Made by a program: the position numbers and the translations under genes. Shown piece by piece: positions 62,073 through 64,000 of a stretch of 64,000 nt of DNA. The DNA comes from Alteromonas sp. M12. GTDB taxonomy: Bacteria; Pseudomonadota; Gammaproteobacteria; Enterobacterales; Alteromonadaceae. Within the stretch, counting starts at the first letter, position 1. Each line of letters begins with the position of its first letter. Below the pieces are notes generated by a model, which was not told the origin of the DNA, ran no database searches, and saw only the letters and a program-made list of their open reading frames with translations. Where the stretch lies: NCBI RefSeq assembly GCF_037478005.1, contig NZ_CP144164.1:1426001-1490000 (forward strand), read 5' to 3'.

Positions 62073-64000
62073 GTGAAGAGACTCGTTTTGATGTTGGGAA
62101 GTGTGACTTTACTTCTCGCTGGATGTTCCACTGATAATCAATCTAAACCGCAAGTATTTATCGATAATTTACCCGCTGGTGTACAACTAGTTGAACAACA
62201 CTTAGCTAACCAAGATGGCGATGTTTCCATCCCTTTTAGTAAATATAAGTTAGATAATGGTCTCACCGTAGTGTTGCACGAAGACCATTCCGATCCATTG
62301 GTCCATGTTGACGTTACTTACCATGTTGGCTCTGCTAGAGAAGAGATTGGAAAATCCGGTTTCGCACACTTTTTTGAACACATGATGTTTCAAGGTTCTA
62401 AGAACGTGGCGGATGATGAACATTTTAAGATCATCACTGAAGCTGGCGGCAGTATGAATGGCTCAACCAATAGTGACAGAACTAACTATTATGAAACTGT
62501 GCCGGCCAATCAATTGGAAAAAGTGCTTTGGTTAGAATCTGACCGTATGGGGTTTTTACTCGATACTGTCACCCAAGAGAAGTTCGAAATCCAACGTGAA
62601 ACTGTTAAAAATGAACGTGGACAAAGTTACGACAACCAACCTTACGGATTGAGAAGTGAGCGCAACAGTGAAACTTTATATCCCGTAGGCCACCCGTATT
62701 CTTGGTCTACCATTGGCTACGTCGAAGATCTTGACCGCGTAACCGTGGATGACTTAAAAGCATTTTTCAAACGCTGGTATGGACCAAATAATGCGGTGTT
62801 AACCATAGGCGGAGACATTGATACAAACAAAACCTTGGCCTGGGTTAAAAAATATTTTGGTAGCATACCTGCAGGACCAGCAGTAGAAGCGCCAGAGAAA
62901 GTGGCGGTGACATTGGAAAACGACCGTTATGTCACAATCGAAGACCAGGTCTATTTACCGCTTATTCAATTAACATTTCCAACCGTTTATGTCAGACACC
63001 CTGATGAAGCACCATTGGACGTGCTGTCTGATATTTTAGGTGGTGGTAAAACTTCACTGTTTTACAAAAACTTAGTGAAAGATAACCATGCTGTTCAAGC
63101 AATGGTTTCTCATCCTTGCAGAGAACTTTCCTGCGAATTTCAATTAATTGCCTTAGCTAACCCAGCTAAGTCCACAAAGCTATCTGATTTGCAAAAGCGC
63201 ATTGAAGAGTCTTTGGTCGAGTTTGAATCACGCGGTGTCAGTGAAGATGATTTAGCTAGAACCAAAGCAAGCATCGAATCTTCGACCATTTTCGGTTTAC
63301 AGAGTGTTTCAGGCAAAGTCTCTACGCTAGCAGCAAATGAGATCTTCGACGCTAAGCCAGATTTAGTTCAATATGATCTTGATCGATACAACAATGTCAC
63401 TGCACAAGATGTTATGCGCGTTTATCGCCAGTACATTAAAGGTAAAGCCAAGGTTGTATTGAGTATTGTGCCCGTTGGACAAACTGAATTGGTCGCAAAA
63501 CCACAGAATTTTGAGTTACCAGAACGTCAAATTACCACTACTACGGTCAACCAAAAAGTCACCGCTGAGGTGATAAATGATAATTTTGACCGCTCGATTA
63601 TGCCCAAGGCTGGTCCAAACCCTACGGTGAAGGTGCCTGAGTATCAACGTACTCAATTTGCCAATGGGATTGAAATGTTGACCCACAGCACGGATGAAAC
63701 ACCCACAGTCACACTTTTATTGAGTTTAGAAGGCGGCCCACTGCTTGATCCAATAGAAAAAGCCGGATTAGCCAGCTTTACTGCTGAAATGATGAATGAA
63801 TCCACCACCACAATGTCAAATGAACAAATGGCTAATGAGCTGGCATTGCTTGGAAGCCAGATTAGCTTCAGCGCAGGTGGGCGATATACACAAATTCGCG
63901 TTAATTCTTTAGTGCATAATTTAGATAAAACACTGGCACTATTAAAAGAAAAATTGTTTAAGCCTGCGTTTTTGCCTGAAGATTTTGAGCGTATCAAACA
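62073..64000 (+). CDS. M16 family zinc protease, lipoprotein (truncated by window end)
   Basis: Pitrilysin-type metalloprotease, visible for about 643 residues and continuing past the right edge. It begins at GTG 62073 with AAGG seven bases upstream. A lipoprotein signal ends LLLAGC (Cys 18). The inverted zinc motif is FAHFFEHMMFQGS (HxxEH) and the distal ligand region is ETVKNERGQSYDN. A second, inactive-type M16 domain starts near residue 525. This two-domain secreted form is common in Alteromonadales and thought to degrade peptides in the periplasm. Confidence 0.92.
   Translation, partial: MKRLVLMLGSVTLLLAGCSTDNQSKPQVFIDNLPAGVQLVEQHLANQDGDVSIPFSKYKLDNGLTVVLHEDHSDPLVHVDVTYHVGSAREEIGKSGFAHFFEHMMFQGSKNVADDEHFKIITEAGGSMNGSTNSDRTNYYETVPANQLEKVLWLESDRMGFLLDTVTQEKFEIQRETVKNERGQSYDNQPYGLRSERNSETLYPVGHPYSWSTIGYVEDLDRVTVDDLKAFFKRWYGPNNAVLTIGGDIDTNKTLAWVKKYFGSIPAGPAVEAPEKVAVTLENDRYVTIEDQVYLPLIQLTFPTVYVRHPDEAPLDVLSDILGGGKTSLFYKNLVKDNHAVQAMVSHPCRELSCEFQLIALANPAKSTKLSDLQKRIEESLVEFESRGVSEDDLARTKASIESSTIFGLQSVSGKVSTLAANEIFDAKPDLVQYDLDRYNNVTAQDVMRVYRQYIKGKAKVVLSIVPVGQTELVAKPQNFELPERQITTTTVNQKVTAEVINDNFDRSIMPKAGPNPTVKVPEYQRTQFANGIEMLTHSTDETPTVTLLLSLEGGPLLDPIEKAGLASFTAEMMNESTTTMSNEQMANELALLGSQISFSAGGRYTQIRVNSLVHNLDKTLALLKEKLFKPAFLPEDFERIK

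Noticed and set aside
63653..63997. 114-residue minus-strand ORF at the right edge
   Set aside because: Fully contained in the M16 protease gene on the other strand, which has clear family motifs and continues past the edge.

Overview
The window looks like chromosomal DNA of a marine gammaproteobacterium, most likely of the order Alteromonadales (Alteromonas/Glaciecola/Paraglaciecola type). This rests on the gene content and order: a Na+-pumping oxaloacetate decarboxylase, linked psp and sap loci, a TyrR-controlled tyrosine catabolic cluster, a TtpC-type TonB energiser, many TonB-dependent receptors, and holD-rimI...prfC-argS-prfB-lysS housekeeping. The assignment is inferred; no database search was possible.

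Layout. (1) 1-1087: 3' end of an unidentified gene, tRNA-Ser(GCU), and two tRNA-Arg(ACG), each followed by a structured ~121-bp spacer that ends in a copy of the tRNA 3' end, as in the E. coli tyrT rtT repeats. (2) 1396-4603: oadGAB. (3) 4683-15564: pspF-sapABCDF on the minus strand, divergent from pspABC-ycjX-ycjF; the shared region carries a sigma54-like promoter. (4) 15597-24270: phenylalanine/tyrosine degradation (phhA, tyrR, hpd, hmgA, fumarylacetoacetase, maiA) with two near-perfect TyrR boxes, then a divergent AsnC/Lrp regulator and an amino acid dehydrogenase. (5) 24440-24856: 4.5S RNA and a ComFB-like protein. (6) 25512-34954: a large TonB-dependent receptor followed by a methyltransferase, two sulfotransferases, an aspartyl/asparaginyl-hydroxylase-like protein and a TPR-2OG oxygenase. 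Two of these carry C-terminal SEC-C zinc motifs. (7) 35375-40319: complete TonB energising operon (DUF3450, TtpC-like, ExbB, ExbD, TonB, TPR). (8) 40640-44533: tmcA, a thioesterase, an Fe-alcohol dehydrogenase. (9) 44846-48829: TPP-riboswitch-controlled thiamine uptake operon. (10) 48918-49970: tRNA-Trp, holD, rimI. (11) 49983-52928: accessory island inserted between rimI and prfC. It holds two HTH regulators, a polytopic membrane protein and six tandem genes for 54-residue secreted peptides. (12) 53164-59387: prfC, argS, prfB (with its programmed +1 frameshift), lysS. (13) 59421-61953 on the minus strand: Hpt protein, pseudouridine synthase, VanZ-like protein, ketopantoate reductase. (14) 62073-end: truncated M16 lipoprotein protease.

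The best candidate for an undescribed system is the peptide array at 50676-51848. Six ORFs of exactly 55 codons each have their own ribosome binding site, a signal peptide and the same mature peptide. Between the divergent first copy and the others, the 16 most conserved mature-peptide codons differ only at synonymous positions. An 18-bp palindrome sits at the predicted start of transcription of the array, and a two-mismatch copy of it, in the same setting, lies upstream of the neighbouring small HTH gene. The second candidate is the receptor/sulfotransferase/hydroxylase cluster at 25512-34954, which lies directly beside a TonB energiser.
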